This document shows, piece after piece, positions 1-6,654 of a stretch of DNA of 6,693 nt; within the stretch, counting starts at the first letter, position 1; every line of letters begins with the position of its first letter. Origin of the DNA: Candidatus Bathyarchaeota archaeon (GTDB taxonomy: Archaea; Thermoproteota; Bathyarchaeia; TCS64); assembly GCA_003662205.1 (NCBI GenBank), contig QMXQ01000088.1, forward strand, positions 1 through 6,693, given 5' to 3'. A program made the translations under genes and the position numbers. A model generated the notes under the pieces. The model worked only from the letters and a program-made list of their open reading frames with translations. It searched no databases and was not told the origin of the DNA.

Positions 1-1785
1 GGGTCGAACAGGCTCATGCTCCTCAGCCACGACGCGGCGAACGACGCATGCGCCGTGGACTGGACGGGGTCGTCGTGGGGGACCACCACCCGGCTGGACA
101 ACAGGCTTGAGACGACGGCCACCCGCTGCCTCGACGGCGACTGGGAGCCCACCGGAACCCGGTTCATCGCGGTGGCGGGAGACCGGAACACCGACCCTCT
201 AAGCTACAAGACCTGGACGCCGTCCGGGGGCTGGACGCCGTCGTCCCAGAACGTCTGGAGCCAGTTCCCCGGGCTGACGACGGACCAGCGATGGGTCCAG
301 GTGAGGGCGGACCCGCGCGGGGTGGGGAGCGCGAAGCTCCTCATCGGGACGGTGGACGACGGGCAGGACCTCGTCGTCACCATCTGGAACGGCACGGCTC
401 TGACCGACCAGACCGAGGTGACCGCCTCCGTGGGGACCCTGACCTACGAGACCTTTGAGATCGCCTTCCAGCTCTTCGGCGACCCCACCGAGTATACCTG
501 CGAGGCGGAGGTCACGGGGTCGAGCGACCTCGGCGACTGGACCGAGCTGACGTGGACGGTGGACTCCGCCAGCACCGCCGCCTCGACCTCCATGACCCTC
601 CAGCTCTACAATCACTCGGCGGGGGCCTATCCCACGAGCGGCGACGGGTACGTCAGCTACACGTCGGGCGCCGCCGATACGGATGAGACCCGGAGCCAGA
701 CGATAACCGTGAACCCCGCCCACTTCAGGGACGGGGCCGGAGGCTGGAGGGTGAAGATCACGGCGGTCAAGGCGACCGACACCCCCTTCAAGCTCAAGCT
801 CGATCTCGTGGAGTTCAAGCCCACCACCCCACAGCAGACCTGCTCGGTGGAGTTCACGGGCACGAGCGACACCAACCCGTGGAGCAGCCTCGCCTGGGCG
901 GTGGACTCGGCGTGGAGCACGGGGAACATCTCCGTCACCCTCCAGCTCTACGACTACAGCGCCGGGAGCTTCCCGTCCTCCGGCGACGGGTACCTCGCCT
1001 ACACCTCCAGCCCGATGCCCAACACGGATGAGACGAGGTCGCAGAACATCACCTCCAGCCCCACGAACTTCCGGGACGCAAGCGGAGGGTGGAGGATGAG
1101 GATCACGGGGACGAAGGCGGCGGCCACGCCCTTCCAGCTCTCCCTCGACCTCGCCCGCTTCACGCCCACGGGCTCCACGGGCCACTCCGCGTCCACGGTC
1201 TTCACCTTCACCGGCATAGCGAGCGACGCCCCTCAGAGCCTGAAGTTCAAGCTGGTGAGCGACCACACCGCCTCCGGCGTGAGCGTCACCGTCCAGCTCT
1301 GGAACTATGTCACCTCCAGCTACGCCACGGGCGGCCAGGGCTACGCCGCCTACACCTCGACGGGCGCTAACGAGACGAGGTGGCTCAACGTGACCGCCGG
1401 CTCCGCCGACTATGTCTCCGGGGGCGAGGCCCGGCTGAGGATCACCTCGACCCGCTCGGCGTCCTTCAGCCAGCGGGTGAACCTGCTGAAGCTGGACTAC
1501 AGCTACGCCGCCTCGGGGCTCCCCTTCGACACCTACCGCACCTATACCATCACGGTGTCGGACGGCGCCACGGGCGACCCCCGACCCCACGCCGGCCTCG
1601 TCATCTTCAGCAACGGCACGACGGTCGTCTTCGACGGCCTCTCCAACCCCGCATACGTGAACGCCGACGAGAACGGGACCTACGAGCTGATCCTCAAGTC
1701 CTCGACGGTGGGGGGAGAGACCTTCAAGCTCTACGTGCTCGTGGGGGGCGTGGCGGCGGAGAGGGAGATAGTGCAGTCACCATGA
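1..1785 (+). CDS. Large secreted beta-repeat surface protein (5' end missing)
   Basis: The reading frame is open from the first base, so the protein starts upstream; the ATG at 16 is probably internal. Residues below count from that methionine. Residues -1 to 152 hold three propeller-like units of about 50 residues. Residues 159-497 hold three longer repeats (near 159, 273 and 390) with a core such as TLQLYDYSAGSF, then GDGYLAYTS, DETR and FRD..GGWR. Residues 505-585 look like an Ig-like beta domain. There are eight N-X-S/T sequons (N125, 199, 304, 344, 452, 458, 533, 553), which fits a glycosylated extracellular archaeal protein. There is no C-terminal membrane segment or PGF-type sorting signal, so any anchor must be N-terminal. 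The stop lies 11 bp before the ATPase start. A role as adhesin, filament-tip subunit or exported cargo is inferred from composition and context; no enzymatic motif is seen. Confidence 0.8.
   Translation, partial: GSNRLMLLSHDAANDACAVDWTGSSWGTTTRLDNRLETTATRCLDGDWEPTGTRFIAVAGDRNTDPLSYKTWTPSGGWTPSSQNVWSQFPGLTTDQRWVQVRADPRGVGSAKLLIGTVDDGQDLVVTIWNGTALTDQTEVTASVGTLTYETFEIAFQLFGDPTEYTCEAEVTGSSDLGDWTELTWTVDSASTAASTSMTLQLYNHSAGAYPTSGDGYVSYTSGAADTDETRSQTITVNPAHFRDGAGGWRVKITAVKATDTPFKLKLDLVEFKPTTPQQTCSVEFTGTSDTNPWSSLAWAVDSAWSTGNISVTLQLYDYSAGSFPSSGDGYLAYTSSPMPNTDETRSQNITSSPTNFRDASGGWRMRITGTKAAATPFQLSLDLARFTPTGSTGHSASTVFTFTGIASDAPQSLKFKLVSDHTASGVSVTVQLWNYVTSSYATGGQGYAAYTSTGANETRWLNVTAGSADYVSGGEARLRITSTRSASFSQRVNLLKLDYSYAASGLPFDTYRTYTITVSDGATGDPRPHAGLVIFSNGTTVVFDGLSNPAYVNADENGTYELILKSSTVGGETFKLYVLVGGVAAEREIVQSP
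10..471 (+). repeat. Three tandem ~50-residue propeller-like protein repeats
   Basis: Three units can be aligned by eye within the surface protein: nt 10-147, 160-312 and 334-471. The first and third are both 46 residues and align without gaps, sharing a hydrophobic strand start (RLMLL / KLLIG), D...D, a central W-x-G (DWTGSS / IWNGTA), conserved T positions and an aromatic residue near the end. The middle unit is more divergent (RFIAVAGD, then SYKTWTPSGGW). The pattern resembles beta-propeller-type blades in archaeal surface proteins. The array is cut by the window start, so the total number of units is unknown. Confidence 0.5.
490..1506 (+). repeat. Three tandem ~114-residue beta-sandwich-like repeats
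   Basis: The units span about nt 490-825, 832-1167 and 1183-1506. Each reads: a strand ending in TG(S/T)S or TGIAS, then V(T/S)(L/V)QL(Y/W)(N/D), then G(D/Q)GY..YTS, then (D/N)ETR, then GG(W/E)R or GGEAR followed by (K/R)IT, and a closing LDLVEF / LDLARF / LLKLDY strand. Units 1 and 2 are closest and still share nucleotide identity: the same 15-nt string ACCCTCCAGCTCTAC occurs at 595-609 and 937-951, exactly 342 nt (114 codons) apart. Unit 3 is more diverged. The array looks like an internal duplication of a carbohydrate-binding or adhesive beta-sandwich; binding specificity cannot be read from sequence. Confidence 0.8.
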
Positions 1786-1791
1786 GGAGGT
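1784..1791 (+). promoter_or_regulatory. Strong Shine-Dalgarno for the secretion ATPase
   Basis: GAGGAGGT lies five bases before the ATG at 1797 and is a near-perfect complement of the archaeal 16S 3' end. It overlaps the TGA stop (1783-1785) of the surface protein, so ribosomes finishing that gene could re-initiate here. This supports the ATG at 1797 as the true start. Confidence 0.85.
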
Positions 1792-1796
1792 AGGCC

Positions 1797-3326
1797 ATGT
1801 CAGGAGAGGAGAATGAGGAGACCCGGGAGGTCGTGGCGAGGCCCGCCCTGACGTCCAGGGACTTCTACCCCGTCAACCCGCCCTTTGGCTTTGTGGGCAT
1901 CGAGATCGACGAGGAGACGGGGAAGCTGAGATACCTCACGGTGGAGCCGACGCTGAGCGAGGAGGAGGCCTGGGTCCTGGAGGAGCTCAAGCGCCTCCTC
2001 ACCGACAGGATGGACATCCCCCTCTCCGTCCTGAAGGACGAGGAGCGCATGGAGGAGTACCTGCGGGGCCAGATCAAGCGGGCTCTCCGACGGTTCAAGC
2101 GGGAGGTGGCGGAGGAGTCGGAGGAGAAGTTCATATACTACCTGAAGAGGGACTTCCTCGGCTACGGCAAGATCGACCTGCTGATGCGGGACTCCAACAT
2201 CGAGGACATCTCCTGCAACGGCGTCAGCACCCCCCTGTACGTCTGGCACCGGAGCTACGAGTCCATCCCCACGAACCTCGCCTACGACTCCGAGGAGGAG
2301 CTCGACGCCATCGTGACGCGGCTCGCCTACAGGGCGGGCCACCAGGTGTCCGTCGCCCACCCCATCCTGGAGGGGACCCTCCCCGAAGGGTACCGGGTCC
2401 ACCTGACGCTCGACGAGATATCGAAGCGGGGGGACACCTTCACCATCCGCAAGTTCAGGGCCAACCCCTACACCATCATCGACCTCATCAACTTCGGGAC
2501 GCTGTCGCCCCGGATCGCCGCCTACCTCTGGGTCCTCGTGGAGAACCTCCGCAGCATCATGATCTGCGGCGCCACGGCGTCGGGGAAGACGGCCCTCCTC
2601 AACTCCATCAGCATGTTCATCCGGCCGGAGATGAAGGTGGTCACCATCGAGGAGGTCCGGGAGCTCCGGCTCCACGAGAACTGGATACCGATGGTGACCC
2701 GCCCCAGCTTCCAGCCCGGCGTCCAGGAGGTCACCCTCTTCGACCTCCTCCGGTCCGCCCTCAGGCAGCGCCCCGACTACATCATCGTCGGCGAGGTCCG
2801 GGGCGAGGAGGCTTACACCCTGTTCCAGAGCATCGCCGTCGGCCACGGCGGCCTCTGCACCATCCACGCCGAGAGCGTCGAGTCGGCGATAAAGCGGCTG
2901 TTGACGAGGCCGATGAACATACCGGAGATGATGCTCCCCCTCATGAACGTCCTCATCCAGATAAGGCGGGTGAAGCTAGGGGACCAGGTCGCGCGGCGCG
3001 TCGACACCGTCGCCGAGATCACCGGGACGTCCCGGGAAGGGGGCGGCGTACGGCTTGAGCGCAGGTTCGAGTGGAACGCGGAGGACGACAGCTTCACCTA
3101 CAGCGCCCCCTCCGGCGAGGGGGAGGACGTCTTCAGGCTGATCTCGAAGATCAGCCACATCCCCGTCGACAGGCTGAAGGAGGAGCAGTCCAGGCGGGAG
3201 GTGATCCTGAGGTGGATGGCGGAGAGGGGGATCAAGAGCTACGAGGAGGTCGCCGACACGGTCAGGAACTACTACCTCAACCCCGACGAGGTCTACAACG
3301 CCGCTAGGCTGGGGTCTGCGCGATGA
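1797..3326 (+). CDS. Archaeal type II/IV secretion ATPase (ArlI/FlaI-TadA family)
   Basis: Cytoplasmic hexameric ATPase expected to power assembly of a type IV pilus-like filament or export through a GspF-type platform. At 509 aa it has the usual length for archaeal ArlI/FlaI-like proteins. Residues 1-110 form a charged helical N-terminal region, followed by the N-terminal domain (about 111-215). Walker A is GATASGKT (258-265), the acidic Asp box lies around TIEE (283-286), Walker B is DYIIVGEVRG (327-336, with E333), and the His box is GHGGLCTIHAES (349-360). Residues 410-500 form the usual archaeal C-terminal helical region ending in NYYLNPDEV. All catalytic motifs are intact, so it should be active. 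It follows the surface protein by 11 bp with a strong SD, and its stop overlaps the next start by 4 bp. The two split platform proteins downstream favour a Tad/Epd-like system over an archaellum. Confidence 0.95.
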   Translation: MSGEENEETREVVARPALTSRDFYPVNPPFGFVGIEIDEETGKLRYLTVEPTLSEEEAWVLEELKRLLTDRMDIPLSVLKDEERMEEYLRGQIKRALRRFKREVAEESEEKFIYYLKRDFLGYGKIDLLMRDSNIEDISCNGVSTPLYVWHRSYESIPTNLAYDSEEELDAIVTRLAYRAGHQVSVAHPILEGTLPEGYRVHLTLDEISKRGDTFTIRKFRANPYTIIDLINFGTLSPRIAAYLWVLVENLRSIMICGATASGKTALLNSISMFIRPEMKVVTIEEVRELRLHENWIPMVTRPSFQPGVQEVTLFDLLRSALRQRPDYIIVGEVRGEEAYTLFQSIAVGHGGLCTIHAESVESAIKRLLTRPMNIPEMMLPLMNVLIQIRRVKLGDQVARRVDTVAEITGTSREGGGVRLERRFEWNAEDDSFTYSAPSGEGEDVFRLISKISHIPVDRLKEEQSRREVILRWMAERGIKSYEEVADTVRNYYLNPDEVYNAARLGSAR

Positions 3327-4144
3327 GGATGCCGGCGTCGAGGGAGTTCCGGGAGATATACGAGCGGAGCGGCATCAACACGCTCTTCGAGGACTACGTC
3401 AGGAGGCTGGCCCTCGTCACGGCGCTTGTCTTCGCCTCCACGGCCGCCGCCTCGACGGCGGTCCACAGTCTCCTGCTCCGGGTGCCGGGTCCGAGGCTGA
3501 TCCCCGCCGTCTTCTCCCTCTCCCTCGCCGCCTCGGGGCTGGCGGCCTTCGCCCTCCTATACTATCCGCTGCACCGGCGGAATCAGATGAGGGCGAAGAT
3601 CGACGACTCCCTCGTCTACTCCCTGGGCTACATGACGGTCCTCTCCGCCGGCGGGGTCTCCATCGAGCGGATAATGGAGCGGGTCGCCGAGGTGGAGGAG
3701 CGCTCCCCGCTGAAGCTGCTGGCCGCGAAGTTCATGATGGACCTCAAGCTCTTCGGCTTCGATATGACCTCCGCCCTCAGGGACATCTCGCGTAGGAGCC
3801 CCTCGGAGGCCCTGAGGAAGCTGCTGGATAGCGTGAACAACACCGTTCAGACGAGCGGGGACCTCAAGACCCTCCTCACCTACGAGGTGGAGCGGCAGCT
3901 GCAGATGAAGAGGGAGAAGCTGAGGAAGATGATGGGGACCCTCACCTACATGGGGGAGCTGTATGTCACCCTCATGGTCGTCGCCCCGGTCCTCTTCATC
4001 CTCATGCTCACCATCCTCTCCGTTCTCGGCGGCGCTCTCGGCTCCCCCGTCCTCCAGCTCAACCTCCTCGTCTTCTTCGGTATACCCCTCATGGCAGCCG
4101 GCTTTATCATCGTCCTCGACACGGTTCTCGGAGGGGGGGAGTAG
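3323..4144 (+). CDS. GspF/TadB-like platform membrane protein 1
   Basis: Integral membrane protein (273 aa) of the type II secretion system F family, expected to form the inner-membrane platform that transmits ATPase motion to the filament. Likely membrane segments are at residues 29-51, 58-81, 211-236 and 243-268. Between them is a cytoplasmic helical domain (about 88-205) with the family's features: SLGYMTVLSAGGVSIERIM, then a GFDMTSAL segment, then the long charged helix TYEVERQLQMKREKLRKMM leading into the third segment. The ATG overlaps the ATPase stop in an ATGA junction, indicating translational coupling; a second in-frame ATG at 3329 is an alternative start. Its size matches the single-copy split form (TadB/TadC-like) rather than the longer fused ArlJ/FlaJ. 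The assignment as TadB rather than TadC rests only on gene order. Confidence 0.9.
   Translation: MRMPASREFREIYERSGINTLFEDYVRRLALVTALVFASTAAASTAVHSLLLRVPGPRLIPAVFSLSLAASGLAAFALLYYPLHRRNQMRAKIDDSLVYSLGYMTVLSAGGVSIERIMERVAEVEERSPLKLLAAKFMMDLKLFGFDMTSALRDISRRSPSEALRKLLDSVNNTVQTSGDLKTLLTYEVERQLQMKREKLRKMMGTLTYMGELYVTLMVVAPVLFILMLTILSVLGGALGSPVLQLNLLVFFGIPLMAAGFIIVLDTVLGGGE
4130..4134 (+). promoter_or_regulatory. Shine-Dalgarno supporting a GTG start
   Basis: GGAGG within the purine run at 4130-4140 lies nine bases before the GTG at 4144-4146. This supports GTG initiation at the TAGTG junction, where the upstream stop and the new start share one base. Confidence 0.6.
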
Positions 4145-5013
4145 TGTACTTTGAGCGTCGATACAGGGTCGCCGTCTGGGCGGTCTCCCTAGGGGTGGCA
4201 TCCGTCCTCTTCGCCCTCATCTTCCTCCAGGGCGTATATGTCCCGACGGAGCCGTACTTCATCCCCGTCAGCCAGAGGGCGAACAACGCCCTGGTGCTGA
4301 GCCTCCTCGTCGCCCTGGCGCCGTCGGCCGTCGTGGAGTTCGTCAACAACCGGTGGCTGCGCGGGGTGGACGCGAACATTCCCCGGCTCCTCAGGGACGT
4401 GACCGAGGCGGTAAGGTCTGGGGTCCCCCTCTCCAAGGCCCTGGAGGACGCGTCCGGCCGGGACTACGGGCCGATCTCCAGGCCCCTGGAGGCGGCGATG
4501 GTGAAGTTCAACCTCACCTCGGACCTGGAGGGGGCCCTCGTCTGGCTCGGGGAGAGGCTGATCAGGCCCGCCGCGAAGCGGATGAACACCATCCTCATAG
4601 AGGCATACTCGACCGGGGGGAGGATCATGGATGTGCTCGACGCGAGCGTGGACCTGTTCACCAGTCTGGCGGAGTACCGGGAGGAGCGGGACGCCCAGAT
4701 GAGGCCCTACATCCTCGTCGTCTACCTCGGCTCCCTCGTCTTCCTCGTCATCTCCTGGGTGATCCTCGTCCAGTTCCTCGCCCCCCTCGCGGCCGCGTCG
4801 GCGAACCCCTTCGTGGCCCAGGCGGGCATCCTCCAGAACGTTCTAGATATAAACTACTACAAGGCTATACTCTTCTGGGCGGCGGTGATGGAGGCCCTCC
4901 TCGGCGGCCTCGTCGCGGGCAAGATCAGCGAGGGGCGGATCAGCGCGGGTCTGATACACTCGGCGCTACTCCTGATGATAACCCTCGCCTTCTTCAACGC
5001 CTTCAGCGTCTAG
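4144..5013 (+). CDS. GspF/TadC-like platform membrane protein 2
   Basis: Second T2SS-F family membrane protein (289 aa, GTG start), the presumed partner of the preceding platform protein. Likely membrane segments are at residues 8-30, 46-66, 188-215, 238-258 and 265-287. The cytoplasmic domain (about 72-187) carries the recognisable LLRDVTEAVRSGVPLSKALE segment (82-101), then YGPISRPL and the helix LIEAYSTGGRIMDVLD. The C-terminus LLGGLVAGKISEGRISAGL (252-270) is typical of archaeal FlaJ/TadC-like proteins, with a Gly-rich turn between the last two helices. It overlaps the upstream stop by one base, so expression is coupled. It is not a duplicate of the preceding gene: the two share fold and topology but little obvious sequence, consistent with an ancient split platform. 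Confidence 0.9.
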   Translation: MYFERRYRVAVWAVSLGVASVLFALIFLQGVYVPTEPYFIPVSQRANNALVLSLLVALAPSAVVEFVNNRWLRGVDANIPRLLRDVTEAVRSGVPLSKALEDASGRDYGPISRPLEAAMVKFNLTSDLEGALVWLGERLIRPAAKRMNTILIEAYSTGGRIMDVLDASVDLFTSLAEYREERDAQMRPYILVVYLGSLVFLVISWVILVQFLAPLAAASANPFVAQAGILQNVLDINYYKAILFWAAVMEALLGGLVAGKISEGRISAGLIHSALLLMITLAFFNAFSV

Positions 5014-5016
5014 GTG
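5012..5016 (+). promoter_or_regulatory. Shine-Dalgarno deciding the start of the zinc-ribbon gene
   Basis: AGGTG, overlapping the TAG stop at 5011-5013, lies eight bases before the ATG at 5025. The same frame is open back to 4353, but that extension is an Arg/Pro/Gly-rich shadow of the platform gene with no protein-like features. The SD and the homology-like start of the winged-helix region fix the start at 5025. Confidence 0.65.
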
Positions 5017-5024
5017 GCGGATCG

Positions 5025-6062
5025 ATGAGTCGGAAGAACCAGAGGCCGGTGTTAACCCCCGAGGAGAAGGGCCTCCTAACTCGACTCATCGAGAAAGGAG
5101 TAAAGGAGATCAAGCCGAGGATCGGCCCCGAGGGCGTGACATACGACGGCCTCGAGGACCTCGCGGAGGAGCACGGCTGGCAGAAGCTGCGGCAGCTGCT
5201 GGAATCCCTCGGCGATAAGGGGTACCTAATCGTCAAGGAGCATGACAGGGCCATCTTCTGCCCGAAGTGCGGCGCCGTCCACGTGTACTCGAAGTACACA
5301 TGCCCGAGGTGCCAGTCGGCGAACGTGAACCGCATGGAGCTCATCGAGCACCCCTTCTGCGGATACATAGGGGACAGGGAGAGCTTCGTCTCGGAGGACG
5401 ACCTCGTCTGCCCCAACTGTAAAACGAACCTGGGCGCCGCGGATGGCGCGTCGCCGGGGGACGGCTCGCGGCAGGACTACAAGGTCATCGGCACCACCTT
5501 CGAATGCGAGAAATGCGGTTACAGGTTCAACAGACCCAACGTCCTGCACGTGTGCCAGGTGTGCGGCGCCAACTTCGACTACAAGACGGCGAGATACGAG
5601 AAACTGTACGCTTACGAGGTCCCGGAGCAGGTCGCCGAGGTTCTGGGGTGTGCGCCCCGAAAAGACGCGATTCTCGCCCCTCTTGAATCGGCGCTGAGGG
5701 CGAGGGGGTATCAGGTCGAGCGCGACGGAGAGGTGCGGGGGCTCTCCGGTGGGGAGCACACCTTTAACATCGTGGCCCAGAAGGGCTCCGAACGGGTCGT
5801 GGTGGACGTCTCCATGGAGGGCAGCCAGAACGACATCATCTCCCTGCTCGGGAAGAAGATGGATGTGAACCCCACCACCACGGTCCTGATCGACATGTCG
5901 GACAGCGAGGAGCTGTCCGCCCTGGGCAAGGTGTACGGCATCAAGGTTCTCAACGGTAAAGATAAGAATCTGGAGGGATCATTTATCAGTCACTTGAACC
6001 TTACTGAGTCTAAGAAGGCGGAGAAGACGCCTCAGACGGTCAGCGTGAAGAAGAATGAGTGA
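5025..6062 (+). CDS. Winged-helix, multi-zinc-ribbon (TackOD1-like) protein with nuclease-like C-terminus
   Basis: A 345-aa soluble protein, probably regulatory. Residues 8-72 look like a winged helix (helices around LTRLIEKGV and LRQLLESLGDKGYLIV). A zinc ribbon follows with CPKC (79-82) and CPRC (93-96). Residues 105-190 resemble the TackOD1 metal-binding output domain of TACK archaea: H109/C112, C129/C132, C161/C164 and C177/C180, ending in YEKLYAYEV; a Gly/Ser/Asp-rich linker at 136-150 interrupts it. Residues 211-310 resemble an Mrr/restriction-endonuclease-like alpha/beta fold (LESALRARGYQVE, then HTFNIVAQKGSERVVVDVS). The expected catalytic Asp and E-x-K positions read N248 and D261-x-S263, so nuclease activity is unlikely. 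The tail (322-345) is charged and disordered. It starts 11 bp after the platform gene and overlaps the next gene by 8 bp. A role in sensing or regulating the secretion apparatus is inferred; the C-terminal fold is a by-eye call. Confidence 0.8.
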   Translation: MSRKNQRPVLTPEEKGLLTRLIEKGVKEIKPRIGPEGVTYDGLEDLAEEHGWQKLRQLLESLGDKGYLIVKEHDRAIFCPKCGAVHVYSKYTCPRCQSANVNRMELIEHPFCGYIGDRESFVSEDDLVCPNCKTNLGAADGASPGDGSRQDYKVIGTTFECEKCGYRFNRPNVLHVCQVCGANFDYKTARYEKLYAYEVPEQVAEVLGCAPRKDAILAPLESALRARGYQVERDGEVRGLSGGEHTFNIVAQKGSERVVVDVSMEGSQNDIISLLGKKMDVNPTTTVLIDMSDSEELSALGKVYGIKVLNGKDKNLEGSFISHLNLTESKKAEKTPQTVSVKKNE

Positions 6063-6564
6063 GACGGACATGAGGAAAGCCCGGAACGTGTTGGCTGAAA
6101 AGGAGAGGCGCACCATTATGATGACGCCTGAGGCGTTCTCCCGGATGCTGGAGGTTCTGAACAAGACCTTCGGCTCGGCGGGTCTCTCGATGATCTACGT
6201 CATGGGCAGGGAGAGGGGGACCTTCGAGGTCAACGAGGTGCTGAAGGGTATAAAGCCGAGCAGCGATGAGCACACTAAACGCCAGCTACTTGAGAGGGTC
6301 CTACAGCGGGCGGGGGAACTCGGCTGGGGGGCGATGGAGGTGACCCAGTTCGACATGCTGAACGGCGCCGTCGCCATCGCCGTCAGGAACAGCCCCTTCG
6401 ATGTCCTCTGCCGCCTACCCGATTCGGGGTACTGCTTCTTCCTCCGGGGATACATGGCGGGGGTCGTGGAGGGGATCGTCGAGCAGGAGATGTGCTACAG
6501 CGGGTCGAAGTGCATCGCCCTCGGGGATGACCACTGCGAGATCCAGCTCATCAGGACCAGATAG
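6055..6564 (+). CDS. V4R (4-vinyl reductase) domain sensor-like protein
   Basis: A 169-aa protein made almost entirely of one V4R domain, a small-molecule-binding module found in archaeal regulators and in bacteriochlorophyll and hydrocarbon-sensing proteins. Supporting features are an N-terminal helical part with GSAGLSMIYVMGRERG (40-55), the FLRGYMAGVVEGI helix (129-141), and the C-terminal signature E145-x-C147, C153, G157 and C161-E162, which closes the domain. C119 and C127 are further cysteines near the presumed pocket. No DNA-binding, kinase or other output domain is fused, so it likely acts through a partner, plausibly the preceding zinc-ribbon protein. The ATG overlaps that gene's stop by 8 bp; the ATG at 6070 is an alternative start. 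Ligand (small hydrophobic molecule, metal or redox cue) cannot be told from sequence. Confidence 0.88.
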   Translation: MSETDMRKARNVLAEKERRTIMMTPEAFSRMLEVLNKTFGSAGLSMIYVMGRERGTFEVNEVLKGIKPSSDEHTKRQLLERVLQRAGELGWGAMEVTQFDMLNGAVAIAVRNSPFDVLCRLPDSGYCFFLRGYMAGVVEGIVEQEMCYSGSKCIALGDDHCEIQLIRTR

Positions 6565-6604
6565 CAGCCCTTCGAATCTCGGCCGTTAGCATCTCATTAA
6601 TGCG

Positions 6605-6632
6605 AGCAGCTTGGATCCTCCCGCTTGCTGCT
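6605..6632 (+). other. Weak stem-loop downstream of the operon
   Basis: AGCAGC (6605-6610) pairs perfectly with GCTGCT (6627-6632) around a 16-nt loop in the non-coding tail after the V4R stop. With the T-rich stretch at 6655-6666 it could help end transcription, but the stem is short and 22 nt separate it from the T tract. It may be chance. Confidence 0.2.
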
Positions 6633-6654
6633 GAGATCATGGGTCGACGAAAGA

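Noticed and set aside
199..1590. Long minus-strand open frame opposite the surface protein gene
   Set aside because: Its product is a Gly/Arg/Val/Ala-rich shadow caused by high GC; the plus frame has clear repeats, sequons and a coupled stop/SD.
1800..2867. Minus-strand 355-codon open frame opposite the ATPase gene
   Set aside because: Asp/Leu/Val/Gly-rich low-information product; the plus strand encodes intact Walker A, Walker B and His-box motifs.
3206..3326. C-terminal extension of the ATPase as a novel domain
   Set aside because: The helical tail with a YYLNP-type ending is common in archaeal FlaI-like ATPases and is not unusual.
4353..5024. N-terminal extension of the zinc-ribbon frame
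   Set aside because: The extension is Arg/Gly/Pro-rich and overlaps the platform gene out of frame; the SD at 5012-5016 and the domain start support the ATG at 5025.
6565..6590. tRNA-like fragment or attachment site (TTCGAATC resembling a T-loop)
   Set aside because: The flanking bases do not form a T-stem, and no acceptor, D or anticodon arms are present upstream, where the V4R gene lies.
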